The position numbers were made by a program, and so were the translations under genes. This document shows, one piece after another, positions 42,938 through 44,186 of a stretch of DNA of 44,186 bases. A model generated the notes under the pieces. It was not told the origin of the DNA, searched no databases, and saw only the letters and a program-made list of their open reading frames with translations. The stretch is taken from the NCBI GenBank assembly GCA_014804245.1, contig JAAVAE010000009.1, forward strand, positions 21,882 to 66,067, in the 5' to 3' direction. The stretch's first letter is position 1. Each line of letters opens with the position of its first letter. Origin of the DNA: Lachnospiraceae bacterium. Its GTDB lineage: Bacteria; Bacillota; Clostridia; Lachnospirales; Lachnospiraceae.

Positions 42938-43630
42938 GTTTGTAAATAATCTCCTTCCTAATTTTATAGATATAATCCAAATAGAGAAGTATTATATTGA
43001 GTAATATCAACAATTACCAAACTCGAAAATACTCAATCTTCAACTTATCTTTTGTCCAGATTATTCTAGAGCTTTTTTAAATCTAAACTTGATTTTCAAT
43101 TACCTTAATATGTATAACTTGTACTTTACACCTGCTTTGGTTCATATTCCAAATGCATTACCACCATACTCATACTAAACGGCAGTATTGACAAACTTCA
43201 TTTTGGTATTTCCAATCCAGTTATTGCCAAATACACAGCGCTTATTATTTCTGGGATGATGCTTGTACATAGTCATTTTTCCATTTTCCTTATTACAAGA
43301 CTCTCAATTTCAAAAGCCTCTTCAATATAGAATGTGGCTTATTTGTTTTGATTACATCACCAATCACCAAATTCCTTTTTTATTAATTGAATTGCTATTG
43401 CCATGCTATACCAATCAAATTTTCTATAATTTTATGAGTAAATCAGATACTTCATTTGCTTTTCTGGAATACAATTCTTTGTCACATTATTCTTAACTTT
43501 ATTCAAGATACGCCTTTAATAGCTTATTCGCATTTCTTTTCTCTAAATCATTGTGCCTTGTATACATCAAAATACTTTGTTTATTGCATATGCATACTAT
43601 ATCTACACAAAACTTAACTGCAAAATTAAT
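42938..43630. other. AT-rich stretch without a supported gene
   Basis: About 690 bp with no gene I can support on either strand. Short open frames on the plus strand (for instance IAKYTALIISGMMLVHSH near 43227) lack starts and ribosome sites and may be remnants. Confidence 0.45.
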
Positions 43631-43679
43631 TATAGGGAATTATTTTCCTTACGTCAATAGTTATAGGGATAGTATTTCC
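43631..43679. promoter_or_regulatory. Paired 18-bp repeats upstream of the XRE gene, candidate operators
   Basis: TATAGGGAATTATTTTCC (43631-43648) and TATAGGGATAGTATTTCC (43662-43679) are 31 bp apart, about three helical turns, so both lie on one DNA face. Each has partial dyad symmetry. They precede the regulator gene by 55 bp and are probable self-binding sites. Confidence 0.6.
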
Positions 43680-43733
43680 TCAAATATACGTTATGCATAG
43701 AATACAATAATAGAAAAAGGATGGTATAGCATC

Positions 43734-44039
43734 ATGGAAGAATTTTTTCGGCAAAGATTAACTCAACTACGGATCCAGAAGGGCATCTCTGCAAGAGATA
43801 TGAGTTTATCATTAGGGCAAAGTGAGAGTTACATCAATAAAATTGAAAATGGAAAAGCCTTTCCTTCCATGCAGGTTTTCTTTTACATTTGCGAATATTT
43901 TAACATTGCCCCGAAAGATTTTTTTGATACAGAAAACCATAATCCAGCAATAATAGATGCATTGGTTAATGATATGAAAGTACTAACAGATAATCAGATT
44001 GCTTGCATTGCCTGCATTATCAAGGAACTAAAACGGTAA
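43734..44039 (+). CDS. XRE-family transcriptional regulator
   Basis: A 101-residue protein with a Cro/CI-type helix-turn-helix (LTQLRIQKGISARDMSLSLG, then QSESYINKIENGKAFPSMQVF), followed by a short helical tail (AIIDALVNDMKVLTDNQIAC). The last part is typical of the small regulators of mobile elements. An AAAGGA lies 12 bases upstream of ATG. Two repeats in front suggest autoregulation. Confidence 0.9.
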   Translation: MEEFFRQRLTQLRIQKGISARDMSLSLGQSESYINKIENGKAFPSMQVFFYICEYFNIAPKDFFDTENHNPAIIDALVNDMKVLTDNQIACIACIIKELKR

Positions 44040-44132
44040 ACTATTACCCTTTACATCATCCAGTCCTATCATAACCTTCCCTTATCATTATAAAATTTTC
44101 CATTATGCCAAATCCTCCTGTAAACTGAACCA

Positions 44133-44175
44133 CTACCGGCTAAAGCCGGTAGATTCGGTATGCTGCTAAAGCAGC
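44133..44175. mobile_element. Two TAAA-loop hairpins, probable IS200/IS605-type end
   Basis: CTACCGGC-TAAA-GCCGGTAG (44133-44152) and GCTGC-TAAA-GCAGC (44162-44175) are tandem hairpins with the same loop. Subterminal hairpins of this kind mark ends recognised by Y1 transposases. The window stops before any transposase. Confidence 0.4.
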
Positions 44176-44186
44176 CTAAAGTGTGC

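Larger units (their letters stand above)
27079..44186. mobile_element. Integrated element next to ychF (ICE or phage/plasmid-like), right end outside window
   Basis: From the integrase to the right edge the content changes from core genes to accessory ones, and the DNA becomes much more AT-rich. It carries integrase, excisionase-like gene, SF3 helicase, ParB-like protein, possible gene II/X initiator, Rad52-like and YqaJ recombination genes, DUF932, DUF5688, lipoprotein and small ORFs, and an XRE regulator. No structural phage genes or conjugation genes are visible so far. The last few kb could already be another insertion. Confidence 0.75.

Noticed and set aside
43263-43496. 77-residue plus-strand ORF
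   Set aside because: No ribosome site and no family features; consistent with chance in AT-rich DNA.

Overview
The window looks like chromosome from a spore-forming, low-GC Gram-positive anaerobe, most probably Lachnospiraceae. The evidence is a division and cell-wall (dcw) cluster in Bacillus/Clostridia order on the minus strand, the 5' end of spoIIGA at the left edge, strong AGGAGG ribosome sites, and Lachnospiraceae-type accessory families (DUF5688, DUF932, YqaJ nuclease, Rad52-like annealase).

Layout. 1-5.8 kb: 5' end of spoIIGA with a wide-spacer promoter, two long palindromic repeats, an M18 aminopeptidase, a NYN-domain gene broken by an in-frame TGA, another palindrome, then ftsZ and ftsQ. 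5.8-11.3 kb: murA, ftsW/spoVE, murD, mraY and the 3' part of a spoVD-type penicillin-binding protein (PBP) gene. 11.3-19.3 kb: an 8.0-kb element that interrupts that PBP gene. It carries a large serine recombinase, a small overlapping ORF, a TrpX-type ABC transporter, a MATE exporter with a structured leader, a HEAT-repeat protein and two more palindromes. 19.3-24.9 kb: the 5' part of the PBP gene, a second PBP, ftsL, rsmH and mraZ with five MraZ boxes. 25.0-27.0 kb: lgt and ychF. 27.1-44.2 kb: a second integrated element, probably an ICE or phage/plasmid-like island that runs off the right edge. It has a tyrosine integrase, an excisionase-like protein, an SF3 helicase, a ParB-like protein, a possible gene II/X initiator, a Rad52/YqaJ recombination module, DUF932, several small cargo genes and an XRE regulator. 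The window ends in IS200/IS605-like hairpins.

How the parts fit. The serine recombinase element sits inside the SxN active-site motif of the PBP. On the 5' side the motif reads Ser-Cys-Lys, on the 3' side Thr-Cys-Asn. Exchange at a shared AA dinucleotide would restore Ser-Cys-Asn and one 576-residue ORF, and would give the excised circle a palindromic attP. This resembles the skin-type elements that interrupt sporulation genes, but the target here, by gene order, is spoVD. While integrated, the element also separates mraY-murD-ftsW-murA-ftsQ from the mraZ promoter, so these wall genes may depend on transcription starting in the element.

The second main observation is a family of four long palindromes (286-520, 785-1135, 16156-16468, 18914-19254). 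They share an internal core whose stems change in compensatory fashion between copies, while the outer arms differ between copies yet stay self-complementary.
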